Notes: generated by a model not told the origin, from the sequence alone. A stretch of 64,000 bases of DNA from Amycolatopsis umgeniensis (GCF_014205155.1 NZ_JACHMX010000001.1:2666001-2730000), one strand, 5' to 3'. Counted from the stretch's first letter, positions 27,394 to 37,715 are shown. Translations and numbers: made by a program.

Positions 27394-27834
27394 ATGACGC
27401 AGACCATCACCCCCGCCGAGACCACCACCACCGCCACCCCGCGTGCCGCCAAGGCCCAGGGCGCGATCCAGTCGGCCGTCCGGATCGTCGTCTCGTTCCT
27501 CTTCCTTTGCCACGGCTTGCAGGGATTCGGCTTCTTCGGTGGCGTCGACGGCGCGGGCGGCTCCGTGGAACTCGGCTCCTGGCCCGGCTGGTACGGCAGC
27601 GTGATCGAGGTCGTCGGCGCCGCGTTGGTGCTCGTGGGCCTGTTCACCCGGCCGGTCGCGGTGCTCCTCTCCGGCGTCATGGCCTACGCCTACTTCACCG
27701 TCCACGCGCCGGAAGGCCTGCTGCCGCTGCAGAACATGGGCGAGCTGTCCACCCTCTACTGCTGGATCTTCCTGTTGATCGCGGTGGTCGGCCCTGGCAC
27801 CTTCGCTCTCGACACGCTGCGCCGCCGACGCTGA
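27394..27834 (+). CDS. DoxX family membrane protein (first of tandem pair)
   Basis: This 146-residue protein has four membrane helices and the DoxX-like phrases 'VVSFLFLCHGLQGFGFF', 'LGSWPGWYGSVIEVVGAALV' and 'LVGLFTRPVAVLLSG'. DoxX proteins are small quinone-related or redox-stress membrane proteins; the exact role is not established. ATG at 27394 follows GGAAGGACCGGAACC; the longer frame from 27319 lacks this. It is a paralogue of the gene 197 bp downstream. Confidence 0.85.
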   Translation: MTQTITPAETTTTATPRAAKAQGAIQSAVRIVVSFLFLCHGLQGFGFFGGVDGAGGSVELGSWPGWYGSVIEVVGAALVLVGLFTRPVAVLLSGVMAYAYFTVHAPEGLLPLQNMGELSTLYCWIFLLIAVVGPGTFALDTLRRRR

Positions 27835-27845
27835 TACAAGAATCG

Positions 27846-27887
27846 AAAGGGCCCCTTTCCTGGAATGATTCCAGGAAAGGGGCCTTT
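27846..27887 (+). terminator. hairpin terminator between the two DoxX genes
   Basis: Arms AAAGGGCCCCTTTCCTGG... and its complement, with one bulged G, form a 20-bp stem around a tiny loop. It falls right after the first DoxX stop and separates it from the second gene's own control region. Confidence 0.65.
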
Positions 27888-27994
27888 ATCGCGTACCTGT
27901 CGATTTCCTGTCAATAAATTCGGCCATACCGTGGAATTACCCCCCGAAAGAAAGTTCCCTACCGATGGGGGTATCCGGCATCCTCTATCGCATC

Positions 27995-28010
27995 AATGGT
28001 TTAGACCACC
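27995..28010 (+). promoter_or_regulatory. DasR-like box overlapping the second DoxX leader
   Basis: AATGGTTTAGACCACC matches 13 of 16 positions of the DasR operator consensus. It lies 20 bp before the second DoxX ATG, where a bound repressor could block transcription. A chance match is possible because the gene has no known link to chitin use. Confidence 0.35.
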
Positions 28011-28030
28011 TTGAGCCGGAAGGATGCGTC

Positions 28031-28456
28031 ATGACCCAGACAGCCACCGCCACGACCACCGAGATCGGCCCGACCCCCGCCAAGTGGCAAGGACTCGCCC
28101 TCTCAGTCGTCCGCGTAGTGGTCTCGTTCCTCTTCCTCTGCCACGGTCTGCAGAAGATGGGACTGTTCGACAAGCCCGCCGTCCCGTTCGGCGTCTGGCC
28201 GAGCTGGTACGCCGGAGTGATCGAACTGGCAGGCTCGCTGCTGATCCTGGTGGGCCTGTTCACCCGCCCGGTCGCGGTGCTGCTTTCGGGCACGATGGCC
28301 TACGCGTACTTCGTCGTCCACCAACCCGACGCGCTGCTGCCGCTGCAGAACAAGGGCGAGACGGCCGCCCTGTACTCGTGGGTCTTCTTGCTGTTCGCGG
28401 TGGTCGGCCCTGGCACCTACGCGCTCGACACCTTGCGCCGCCGCCGCAAGTCCTGA
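28031..28456 (+). CDS. DoxX family membrane protein (second of tandem pair)
   Basis: This 141-residue paralogue of the preceding gene shares 'VVSFLFLCHGLQ', 'LVGLFTRPVAVLLSG', 'MAYAYF' and the C-terminal 'ALDTLRRRR'. The four helices are conserved. ATG 28031 has GGAAGGA before it. Divergence is greatest at the N terminus and around residues 40-60. A GTGAAGGCC hairpin follows immediately after the stop. It has its own upstream region with a DasR-like box, unlike the first copy. Confidence 0.85.
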   Translation: MTQTATATTTEIGPTPAKWQGLALSVVRVVVSFLFLCHGLQKMGLFDKPAVPFGVWPSWYAGVIELAGSLLILVGLFTRPVAVLLSGTMAYAYFVVHQPDALLPLQNKGETAALYSWVFLLFAVVGPGTYALDTLRRRRKS

Positions 28457-28458
28457 AT

Positions 28459-28511
28459 CGCGTGAAGGCCCCCTTCCCTCGGCTGAGCCGAGGGAAGGGG
28501 GCCTTCACGCG
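28459..28511. terminator. GTGAAGGCC-family hairpin, identical to 8301-8351
   Basis: Perfect 25-bp arms with a TGA loop lie between convergent DoxX and conservon genes. The central 51 bases are identical to the hairpin at 8301-8351, nearly 20 kb away. A high GC stem of this length would terminate both strands. Confidence 0.8.
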
Positions 28512-28519
28512 CGAAAAGG

Positions 28520-29125
28520 TCAGCGGCCTTGCGGGAGGCCGGCCGCCAGGTCGGACAGCGCGAGCACGTGCTCCATCAGCACGGTCAGCACCTGCTTCGT
28601 CGAGTCGCGCTCCCGCGCGTCGCACAGCAGCAGCGGGACGTCCATGCTGACGTCGAGCGCCTGCCGGACCTCCTCGGTGCCGTAGCGATACGCGTTGTCG
28701 AAGCAGTTGACGGCGACGACGAACGGCAGCCCGCGGCGCTCGAAGAAGTCGACAGCCGCGAAGCAGCTGTCGAGCCGCCGGGTGTCGGCCAGCACGACGG
28801 CGCCGAGCGCGCCTTCGGCCAGCTCGTCCCACATGAACCAGAACCGGTCCTGCCCCGGGGTGCCGAACAGGTACAGGATCAGCTCGGGGTTGATGGTGAT
28901 CCGGCCGAAGTCGAGGGCGACCGTGGTGGTCGTCTTCTTCTCGACACCGGTGAGGTCGTCGACGCCCTCGGACGCCGCGGTGATGACCTCCTCGGTGCGC
29001 AGCGGGGGAACCTCGCTGACCGAACCGACCATCGTGGTCTTACCGACCCCGAACCCGCCGGCGATGAGGACCTTGACCGCGTTCGCGGTCAGGGATCGCC
29101 GGGGCTCAGAGTTTCCGGATGCCAT
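28520..29125 (-). CDS. cvnD: conservon small GTPase-like ATP/GTP-binding protein (CvnD)
   Basis: This 201-residue P-loop protein has Walker A 'GGFGVGKTTMVG' near residue 22, an effector-like region 'TTTTVALDFGRI', a switch 2 'LFGTPGQDRFWFMWDEL' and a base-binding 'VAVNCFDNA'. It is the Ras-like component of conservons (CvnABCD), described in Streptomyces as membrane complexes resembling eukaryotic G-protein-coupled systems and influencing development or metabolism. It overlaps the DUF742 gene by about 20 bp. ATG at 29125 is used; a TTG at 29128 is an alternative. Confidence 0.9.
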   Translation of the reverse strand: MASGNSEPRRSLTANAVKVLIAGGFGVGKTTMVGSVSEVPPLRTEEVITAASEGVDDLTGVEKKTTTTVALDFGRITINPELILYLFGTPGQDRFWFMWDELAEGALGAVVLADTRRLDSCFAAVDFFERRGLPFVVAVNCFDNAYRYGTEEVRQALDVSMDVPLLLCDARERDSTKQVLTVLMEHVLALSDLAAGLPQGR

Positions 29126-29477
29126 CAAGAACCGCCTGGAGTACGTGTTTGTTGGGAGTGTCGGTGACCGGTGTCGCGGTGCGGAACAGCACGAGGTTCT
29201 GTTCGATGAGGTCGCTCAGCAGCACCTTCACCACCGGAAGCGGCAGATCGATACGCGCGGCGACCTCCGCGACGGAGGTCGGTCTCTGGCACAGGTTGAG
29301 GATCCGCCCGTACTCCGGCTCGAAGCCGGCGACCTCGTGCGCGGTGCGCATCGCGACCACCAGGGTGATCAGGTCGAGTCCGAGCGTGTCCGAGCGGGTG
29401 CGCCCGCCCGTGACGGCGTACGACCGGACCAGCGGACCGGCCTCGTCCTCGAACCACGACTCGTGCCGCCCGCTCAT
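29106..29477 (-). CDS. cvnC: conservon DUF742 protein (CvnC)
   Basis: This 123-residue protein of the DUF742 family has 'LVRSYAVTGGRTRSD' near residue 15, and an ending 'LPLPVVKVLLSDLIEQNLV' that reads like a winged-helix region. In conservons this protein is made between the roadblock and GTPase proteins. Start and stop overlap both neighbours, so the four genes are translationally coupled. No enzymatic motif is seen. Confidence 0.9.
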   Translation of the reverse strand: MSGRHESWFEDEAGPLVRSYAVTGGRTRSDTLGLDLITLVVAMRTAHEVAGFEPEYGRILNLCQRPTSVAEVAARIDLPLPVVKVLLSDLIEQNLVLFRTATPVTDTPNKHVLQAVLDGIRKL

Positions 29478-29884
29478 GGCGACGTGGGAGTCGCGGCGCG
29501 GGGCGCCGAAGTGAGCACCGCGCCGACCCGCTTGACCATCAGGTTCATCTCGTAGGCCACGAGTCCCATGTCCGCGTCTTCCTTGGCCAGCAGCGCGAGG
29601 CACGCGCCGCGACCCGCCGCGGTGACGAACAGGAAGGCGTGGTCCATCTCCACCATGGTCTGACGGACGTTGCCGCCGCCGAAGTGCCGTCCCGTGCCCC
29701 GCGCGAGGCTCTGGAACGCCGACGCCACCGCGGACAGGTGCTCGCCGTCCTGCTCCGACAGGTTGCCGGACCGTCCGATGAGCAGACCGTCGGCCGAGAG
29801 GACCACCGCCCTGTCCGCACCGCTGACCCGCTTGACCAGGTCATCCAGCAACCAGTCGAGTTCACTGACTCCCGCGTTGGCCAT
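29474..29884 (-). CDS. cvnB: conservon roadblock/LC7-domain protein (CvnB)
   Basis: This 136-residue roadblock/LC7 fold has 'LDWLLDDLVKRVSGADRAVV' at the N terminus, 'SADGLLIGRSGNL' and 'MDHAFLFVTAAGRGACLALL'. In conservons the roadblock protein interacts with the small GTPase and is thought to act as its regulator. ATG at 29884 lies directly against the stop of cvnA. The C-terminal tail is short and rich in Ala/Pro/Thr. Confidence 0.92.
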   Translation of the reverse strand: MANAGVSELDWLLDDLVKRVSGADRAVVLSADGLLIGRSGNLSEQDGEHLSAVASAFQSLARGTGRHFGGGNVRQTMVEMDHAFLFVTAAGRGACLALLAKEDADMGLVAYEMNLMVKRVGAVLTSAPRAATPTSP

Positions 29885-32380
29885 CTAGTCACGATCTCCG
29901 TACATGTCGTGGTCGGTGTACTCGTCGGTGGGTTCGGTGTCCCGGCCGCGGCGTGTCCCCTGCTGGAACGCGGCGAGGCGGTTCCTGGCCAGCTCGGGGG
30001 TGTCCTCGCGGATCTCCTCGCGCTGGGCGGCGGGCCGGTCCTCCATCAGCTGGGGGACCAGGTTCGTCTGACGACGGCGCTGCGGCAGCGGTGGCCTGCC
30101 GGGCGCCTCGGGGCCGGGTCGCCGGGTCTGCGGCGGACGGCCGTCCTGCGGTCGGGTGTCCGCGGGCGGCCACGCCGGCGGCTGCACCGGCTGCGGCCGG
30201 GCCTCGGCACGGGCGGGCTCCGGGCGGATCGGCTCGGGCCTGGGCGTCTCGGGCCGGGGCACTCGCGGCTGGCGCGGGGGCAACGGCGGCAACGCGGCAC
30301 CGGACTGCTCCGGGCCCTGCTGCATCTGGGGTGCCACCGGCATCGGCACGGGGAGCTCGGGCCGTTCCGCGGGGAGCTCGGTGCGGTGACGGGCACGACG
30401 GCCCGGGAGCAGCGGCGCGGCGTCCGGCACCTCGGTGCTCTCGGGGTCCACCTCGTCCTCCGGCTGATCAGACGGGACCGGCGCGAGCAGGTCGGTGCGG
30501 ACGAGCACGATGGCCCTGGTGCCGCCGTACGCGGACTCGCGCAGGTGCACGGAGATCCCGTGGCGCGCGGCGAGGCGCGCGACCACGAACAGGCCCAGCC
30601 GCGGCTCGGCTGACAACGCCATGATGCCGAAGTCCGGCGGATCGGCCAACATCGCGTTCAGCTCGGCGGCCTGTTCGGGCTCGATCCCGAGGCCCTGGTC
30701 CTCGACCTCGATCACGACGCCCTTGCCGACCACGTTGCCCCGCAGCTCGACGCGAGACTGCGGCGGCGAGAACGACGTCGCGTTGTCGATCAGCTCCGCG
30801 AGCAGGTGCACGAGGTCGCCGACGACCGGTCCCTGCACCGCGATCGCGGGCATCTTCGCCGTCTTCACCCTGGCGAAGTCCTCGGTCTCGGCCGAGGCTC
30901 CCCGGGTCAGCTCGGCCAGCGTGACCGGCTTGCGCCACTGACGGCCGGGCTGGCCGCCACCGAGGATGATCAGGTTCTCCGCGTTGCGGCGGGCGCGGGT
31001 GGAGAGGTGGTCCAGCTGGAAGAGCGTCTCCAGCTGCTCCGGGTCCTCCTGCTTGCGCTCGGCCTGGTCGAGCACCTTGAGCTGGCGGTGCACGATCACC
31101 TGGCTGCGGTGGGCGATGTTGAGGAACACCGTCTTGGTGCCCTCACGGGTCCGGGCCTCTTCGACGGCGGCCGCGATGGCTGTCTGCTGCGCCTTGTTGA
31201 AGGCCTCGGCGACCTGGCCGATCTCGTCGTCGCCGTGGTCGAGGAAGTGGCCCTTGTCGTCGAGGTCGACGGGCTCGCCCGCCCGCACCCGGTCCACCAG
31301 TTCGGGCAGCCGGATCTCGGCGACGTCGAGGGTGTCCTCGCGCAGCCGGGCCAGCCTGCCGATGAGCCGGTTGGACAGTCGCAGGGCGACGAAGAACACG
31401 GCGATCGCCACCAGCAGCGCGATGGCCGCGGCGATGGCCGACGTGATCAGCGTCCGGTCGGCCTCGTCGATGGCCTCGGTCGTGGCGGCACCACTCTGCT
31501 CGACGAATCCGCGCATCATCGCGTCGCCGACGCCGCGGGCCGACTGCAGCCAGAGCTGCTCGGGCACCGGGAGCGTGGCCTTGCTGTTCTGCAGGAAAGT
31601 GTTCTCGACCGTGCTGACGGCCTTCCACGGGTCGCTCGCGACGAGCTGGTCGAACTTCGCCTTGACGCCCGGGGACATTCGCGTCACGGAAGACTCGAGC
31701 AGTGACCGGTACGAACCGACCTGGGTGACGTACGCGCGGTAGGTCTCGTCGGTGAAGCCGCCGCCCGCCACGGCCGCTGCGGCGAGGGAGTTCGCGCGCT
31801 GAAACTGGTCGATCGCGGTGAACAGCGGCACCGCGGTGATGCGCTGATAGGCGTTCTCCGCGTTCGGCGCGTCCTGGGCGAAACCGGTGAGACCTTCGAC
31901 GAACTGGTCGACGATCTGGTTGTAGTAGGTGAAGGCGTCGAGTAGCGGCAACTGACCGGAGTCGGCCGACTGCCGGATCTGCGGCATCTTCTGGAAGAGC
32001 CCGCTCACCGTGGCGATGTTGCGCTGCACGCTGTCGGGCGAGTTGCCGACCAGGGTCTGGAGATAGCTGACGACACCTTGGGTGGCGGCGTCGGTCTTGG
32101 CGCGCTGCTCGACGAGCGCGGCGTGCTGCGAACGGTCGCCCGCGAGCTCGCGCAGGGTCAGCCGGCGCTCCTCCTGGATCTGACCGAAGAAGGGGACGGT
32201 GGGGGCTTCCGAGCCCCGGATCCGTTGCGCGTAGTCGCGGCCGTTGACCGCGTCGAAGATCAAGTACCCGCCGATCGCGAGACCGACGAGCATCAGCGCG
32301 ATGCTCGGAATGAGCGCGATCGTCAGAACGCGCGAACGAATCGAAGAGCCGCGGCCTCGTCGAAGGGAAATCTGCTTCAC
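29885..32380 (-). CDS. cvnA: conservon sensor histidine-kinase-like protein (CvnA)
   Basis: This 831-residue membrane protein has two membrane helices (about 17-45 and 318-338) flanking an extracytoplasmic nitrate/nitrite-sensor-like (NIT) domain, then a HAMP segment and a coiled region. An ATPase domain follows ('ELIDNATSFSPPQSRVEL' N box, 'VEDQGLGIEPEQ' and 'LGLFVVARLAARHGI' G boxes, about 520-625). A long Pro/Arg-rich disordered tail (about 640-831) completes it. No phosphoacceptor His box of the usual kind is obvious; 'NIAHRSQVIVHRQ' occupies that place. It probably senses an external cue and passes it to CvnB-D. GTG 32380 has only a weak ribosome site. Confidence 0.9.
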   Translation of the reverse strand: MKQISLRRGRGSSIRSRVLTIALIPSIALMLVGLAIGGYLIFDAVNGRDYAQRIRGSEAPTVPFFGQIQEERRLTLRELAGDRSQHAALVEQRAKTDAATQGVVSYLQTLVGNSPDSVQRNIATVSGLFQKMPQIRQSADSGQLPLLDAFTYYNQIVDQFVEGLTGFAQDAPNAENAYQRITAVPLFTAIDQFQRANSLAAAAVAGGGFTDETYRAYVTQVGSYRSLLESSVTRMSPGVKAKFDQLVASDPWKAVSTVENTFLQNSKATLPVPEQLWLQSARGVGDAMMRGFVEQSGAATTEAIDEADRTLITSAIAAAIALLVAIAVFFVALRLSNRLIGRLARLREDTLDVAEIRLPELVDRVRAGEPVDLDDKGHFLDHGDDEIGQVAEAFNKAQQTAIAAAVEEARTREGTKTVFLNIAHRSQVIVHRQLKVLDQAERKQEDPEQLETLFQLDHLSTRARRNAENLIILGGGQPGRQWRKPVTLAELTRGASAETEDFARVKTAKMPAIAVQGPVVGDLVHLLAELIDNATSFSPPQSRVELRGNVVGKGVVIEVEDQGLGIEPEQAAELNAMLADPPDFGIMALSAEPRLGLFVVARLAARHGISVHLRESAYGGTRAIVLVRTDLLAPVPSDQPEDEVDPESTEVPDAAPLLPGRRARHRTELPAERPELPVPMPVAPQMQQGPEQSGAALPPLPPRQPRVPRPETPRPEPIRPEPARAEARPQPVQPPAWPPADTRPQDGRPPQTRRPGPEAPGRPPLPQRRRQTNLVPQLMEDRPAAQREEIREDTPELARNRLAAFQQGTRRGRDTEPTDEYTDHDMYGDRD

Positions 32381-32753
32381 CGTGGTCCGTTTTCCTTCCG
32401 GCAGTTATTGGTGTCGGGTCGCCGGGGATCTCATACCCGCGGGATCCGATAGCCGGATCAACACAGCGTGGTCCGCTCCGCCCGCGAAGACGCTAGGAGA
32501 CCCAAACGGGTGAGTCAAGCCCGGACGCGAAGGGTAGTCGCATATCGCCGTGACCTGGTGACGAGAGGCCGTCGGACCTCGAAAGTCCACCACGTGGACA
32601 CGGGTGCCCCGCGAAGTGACTCACCAGTAGATCACCTGGCGGTTTACCGCAGGCAGCGGCTTGATCGACGCTCATCGGACTCGATCAAGTCACACCTCGT
32701 CGCACTCGCGTCTCAGTGGAAAAGTCGACGAAAACTACGCGCCGTGACCTCGC
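32381..32753. other. gene-free region upstream of cvnA
   Basis: No convincing ORF is present. A perfect palindrome GTCCACCACGTGGAC (arms of 6 around CAC) lies at 32585-32599, about 200 bp before cvnA; it could be an operator. The rest shows no repeat or RNA signal that I can defend. Confidence 0.5.
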
Positions 32754-33104
32754 TCACGCTTTCGGACCAGGGCTCCACATACCGTTCGGTTTGCGAACGA
32801 CATCACCCCGGAGGAACGCCGCCGTAACGCCGTTCGACCCACGAAATCGCGAATTACGGAAGCCTATTGCCGACGATTCGGCCAAATGATCTTCGTCCGC
32901 GCGGCCCAGCTCGTCTTCGAGCAGCGCGTCGACCCTCATGGACGCGTCCCGGAGCATCCGGACGCCCGCCCAGCACAGCGTCACCACCCCGCAGATCAGG
33001 ATCGCGACGAGCACCGTCTCGACCGGGTATCGCGATCCGAATTCGTTGAGCAGAAAACCGGAAGCGACCCCGAACACGGCGACGGCGGCATAGGTGAGCG
33101 ACAC
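32754..33104 (-). CDS. small two-helix membrane protein of unknown function
   Basis: This 116-residue protein has two membrane helices (residues about 4-20, 'YAAVAVFGVASGFLLNEF', and 27-47, 'TVLVAILICGVVTLCWAGV') with the short outer loop GSRYPVE. The acidic helical tail 'ALLEDELGRADEDHL' is probably cytoplasmic. GTG at 33104 is chosen because AAGGAGGGG lies seven bases upstream. I do not recognise a family. Its promoter would share the gap that carries the structured RNA candidate. It is transcribed toward cvnA but separated by a 373-bp gap. Confidence 0.65.
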   Translation of the reverse strand: MSLTYAAVAVFGVASGFLLNEFGSRYPVETVLVAILICGVVTLCWAGVRMLRDASMRVDALLEDELGRADEDHLAESSAIGFRNSRFRGSNGVTAAFLRGDVVRKPNGMWSPGPKA

Positions 33105-33352
33105 GATCCCCTCCTTCTCCAGGCGCCGTGGCCCGCGCCTCGCCACCGAGACGGGCGACGCGAGTTTTCCTTACGCCACAGGGGAAGGATCTACGTCACA
33201 CTCGCGGCGAGAGCGAATATCGAGACTAACAGCGAATTCGTGAAAGTGCTGCCCATCTCCCCCGGCGGGGCTAGGTGATCACCTTTTTGCCACCGATTCC
33301 CGAATGAGCTTCACCATTTCCGCGCGGGGGACGGCGCGGGTCTATAAGGAGT

Positions 33353-33520
33353 ATTCGCTCCCCTGCGAGACAGAACGTTCTATCTGCTGGGCGTGGTTGG
33401 CACGACCCCCTCGGTCCCTGTGGAAGCCAGAGCCTTCGAAGATGCTCGAAATCCTGGCGCCGGGCTCCCGGACCCCGGTGCCGCCGCGCGCGAGCTGCCC
33501 TCCTGCGTTCTGTATCTGCC
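33353..33520 (+). ncRNA. long-hairpin structured RNA candidate (6S-like)
   Basis: A -10-like TATAAG (33343-33348) precedes a stretch with no good ORF that folds into one interrupted rod. Nested exact helices, outside to inside, are: ACAGAACG 33370-33377 with 33506-33513, GGGC 33389 with GCCC 33497, GGCAC 33399 with GTGCC 33478, GGTCC 33413 with GGACC 33470, GCCAG 33426 with CTGGC 33454, and TTCGA 33435 with TCGAA 33446, around a 6-base loop. Long rods with a central bubble are typical of 6S RNA, which mimics an open promoter. It does not match the SRP or tmRNA signatures I know. The strand follows the TATAAG box and could be wrong. Confidence 0.4.
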
Positions 33521-33580
33521 GACCTACGCCTGACCTGCTCGAGGACGACGGGTCGCGCGGGTGCCCGGGGTTGACGGTGA

Positions 33581-33611
33581 AGGATTTGGGACGCTCAACG
33601 TCCCAAATCCT
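33581..33611. terminator. perfect 13-bp hairpin
   Basis: AGGATTTGGGACG (33581-33593) and its exact complement (33599-33611) enclose loop CTCAA. It may terminate the structured RNA transcript from the left and kynureninase from the right. Confidence 0.65.
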
Positions 33612-33648
33612 CCCCGCTCAACCCACACCAGCACCCGGCACCTTCGCC

Positions 33649-34833
33649 TCACCCCTCGGCTAGCTCCCCCAACGTCGTGACGGCGCGGAGCACCTCGCCG
33701 TAGGTGGTGTAGAGCGGCGCCAAACCGAACCGCAACACGTTGGGCGGACGGAAGTCCCCAATCACCCCGCGGTCGATCAGGGCCGCCATCGTCTTGGCCG
33801 CGTCGTCGTCGATGACCGAGATCTGGTGTCCGCGATCTTCGCCGCGCGGGGTCGCGATGGTCGCGCCGTCGAGGAGTTCGTCCGCGCACCGGAAGAAGAA
33901 ATCGCCGAGCGCCAGGCCCTTCTCACGCAGCAGCCCGCGATCCACGCCGTCCCAGACGTCGAGGGCGGCGTCCAACGCGAGCAGCGAAAGGATGTCGGGA
34001 GTTCCCGCGCGGCCACGCGCGATCCCGGCGTGCGCCTCGTACGCGCCGCGCATCGCGGACGGATCGCGATCACCGGCCCAGCCTGCCAGCGGCTGCTCGA
34101 ATCGAGTCAACCATTTCGTTGCCACATAAAGGAACGCAGGCGCACCCGGTCCACCGTTGAGGAATTTGTAGGTGCAGCCGACGGCGAGGTCCACGCCCGT
34201 CGCGTCCAGTTCGACCGGGAGCGCGCCGACGCTGTGGCAGAGGTCCCAGAGCGCGAGCGCCCCGGCGCCGTGCAGCGCCCCGGTGAGCGCGGCCATGTCG
34301 TGGACACGGCCGGTGACGTAGTCGACGTGGTTGACCAGCGCGACGGCCGTCCGTTCGCTCACCTCGTCCGGCAGGTCCTCGGCGACGACCCGGCGCACCG
34401 TGCACCCGGTCAACCGGGCGGCTTCGTCCGCGATGTAGCCGTCGGTCGGGAACGTGTCCGCGTCGACGAGGATCTCGTCGCGGCCGGGGTTGAGCCGGGT
34501 CGCGGCGACCAGCGCTTTGAAGAGGTTCACGCTGGTCGAGTCCGCCACGACGACCTGCCCCGGCGCGGCCCCCACGAGCGGCGCGATCCGCCCGCCGACC
34601 CGCTCCGGCGCCTCCCACCAGCCCTCCGACCAAGACCGGATGAGCCGCCCGCCCCATTCCTCGCGGACGACGGCGGCGACACGTCCGGCCACGTGCTTCG
34701 GCGGCGCGCCCAGCGAGTTGCCGTCGAAATAGGCGACAGAGTCGTCCAGGTCGAAATCGTTTCGCTTGTGCGCCAAGGGATCGGCCGCGTCCAGTGCCGC
34801 GGCCTCGGCTACGAGGTCAGTCACGGTGATCAT
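33649..34833 (-). CDS. kynU: kynureninase
   Basis: This 394-residue PLP enzyme hydrolyses L-kynurenine to anthranilate and alanine (or hydroxykynurenine to hydroxyanthranilate). Diagnostic text includes 'VAYFDGNSLGAPPKHV', 'WDLCHSVGALPVEL', the PLP lysine in 'GCTYKFLNGGPGAP', and 'PDILSLLALDAALDVWDGV'. ATG 34833 (MITVTDLV) fits the family's usual start. No tryptophan dioxygenase or kynurenine formamidase lies nearby, so the pathway is split across the genome. Anthranilate could feed NAD or secondary metabolism. Divergent from an acyl-CoA ligase. Confidence 0.93.
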   Translation of the reverse strand: MITVTDLVAEAAALDAADPLAHKRNDFDLDDSVAYFDGNSLGAPPKHVAGRVAAVVREEWGGRLIRSWSEGWWEAPERVGGRIAPLVGAAPGQVVVADSTSVNLFKALVAATRLNPGRDEILVDADTFPTDGYIADEAARLTGCTVRRVVAEDLPDEVSERTAVALVNHVDYVTGRVHDMAALTGALHGAGALALWDLCHSVGALPVELDATGVDLAVGCTYKFLNGGPGAPAFLYVATKWLTRFEQPLAGWAGDRDPSAMRGAYEAHAGIARGRAGTPDILSLLALDAALDVWDGVDRGLLREKGLALGDFFFRCADELLDGATIATPRGEDRGHQISVIDDDAAKTMAALIDRGVIGDFRPPNVLRFGLAPLYTTYGEVLRAVTTLGELAEG

Positions 34834-34987
34834 CGTCGGCGAGAGCGTTCCGGAAGTCCACGACTGACGCGATGAAAACGGAAAAGGTGGACATTTCGCG
34901 TAGTGCAACCGTGGCCGCGATTCTCTATCCACCACTGACGAGAGCCCTTACAGTGTGCCTGATCAGGCAGCATCGAGGAGGCCAGCG

Positions 34988-36847
<1,860 letters not shown>

Positions 36848-36910
36848 AACCGGCAGGGCCCAGGTCTCACCCCACGCCGGCAGCCGGATCACCCGTGTCT
36901 CCCGCCGGAT

Positions 36911-36986
36911 CTCGCGTGATTGGAGCCGGAACTCGCACTGCGGTCTCCAATCACGCGAGTTCCGGCTTCAATCACGCGAGTTCCGG
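36911..36986. repeat. ACGCGAGT repeat block with inverted copy (copy 3)
   Basis: Two direct units CAATCACGCGAGTTCCGG (about 36949 and 36969) follow an inverted copy starting TCGCGTGATTGGAGCCGG (36912). The inverted and direct units could form a 25-bp stem with one mismatch. It sits between two forward genes. Confidence 0.6.
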
Positions 36987-37058
36987 GCCTGGGCACGGAT
37001 CCGTCGTGCCTGCCGAAAGGGCTCGCCACCAGGGTGCCGTCGCTGCTAACTTGCCGCC

Positions 37059-37715
37059 GTGGATCTCTTCTCCCGCTCATGGGCGGCGCTTCTCGCCGCC
37101 GTCGCCGAAACCCCCGACGAAGACTTCGCCAAACCGTCCGGCTGCGCGGGCTGGCTGGTCCAGGACCTGGTGTGTCACCTGGTGATCGACGCCCAGGATG
37201 TCCTGATCACCCTCGCCACCCCCGCCGAAACCACGCCCACGCGCAACGCGGTCACCTACTGGGAGGTCACCGACAAGCCGCCCACCGGCGAGGACGATCT
37301 CGACGCGCTGATCGTGCGTCTCGCCGCCGCGTACCAGGAGCCCCGGCTCCTCAAGTTCCACCTCGACGACGTCGGTTCCGCCGCGGGCCGGGCCGCCGAC
37401 CTCGCCGACCCGGGGATGTGGGTCGGCACCCGCGACATCGTCTTGTCCGCGGGCGACTACCTCTCCGCATACGTCCTCGAGTGGACGCTGCACCACCTCG
37501 ACCTCGTCGCGCACCTGCCGCACCTCCCCGGTCCGGCCGCCGACGGCCTCGCCAAAACGCGGCAGATCCTGGAGCAGCGCACCGGGGAGAAGTTCCCGGC
37601 GTCGTTCTCCGACACGGACGCGCTGCTCGTCGGCACCGGACGCCGTGAGCCGACCGACGCGGAGACGGCCGAGCTCGGCGACCTGGCCGCGAAGCTGCCG
37701 TTCGTGGTCGGTTAG
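37059..37715 (+). CDS. maleylpyruvate-isomerase-N / DinB-like protein
   Basis: This 218-residue four-helix-bundle protein has metal-site candidates His in 'VQDLVCHLVIDAQDV' and a second His pair in 'LEWTLHHLDLVAHLP'. 'GCAGWLVQDLVCHL' is the family hallmark. Members are mycothiol-dependent isomerases or thiol transferases, but most are uncharacterised. GTG at 37059 is used with no strong ribosome site; the ACGCGAGT repeat block lies just before it. Convergent with the SDR gene, overlapping stops by four bases. Confidence 0.78.
   Translation: MDLFSRSWAALLAAVAETPDEDFAKPSGCAGWLVQDLVCHLVIDAQDVLITLATPAETTPTRNAVTYWEVTDKPPTGEDDLDALIVRLAAAYQEPRLLKFHLDDVGSAAGRAADLADPGMWVGTRDIVLSAGDYLSAYVLEWTLHHLDLVAHLPHLPGPAADGLAKTRQILEQRTGEKFPASFSDTDALLVGTGRREPTDAETAELGDLAAKLPFVVG

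Noticed and set aside
33353..33520. SRP RNA, tmRNA or RNase P RNA
   Set aside because: The conserved SRP GGAAGGAAGC-type loop, a tRNA-like end and the RNase P core are absent.
33304..33663. 119-residue plus-strand open frame over the RNA candidate
   Set aside because: No ribosome site, composition unlike local genes, and it would cover the rod-forming region and run into the kynureninase 3' end.
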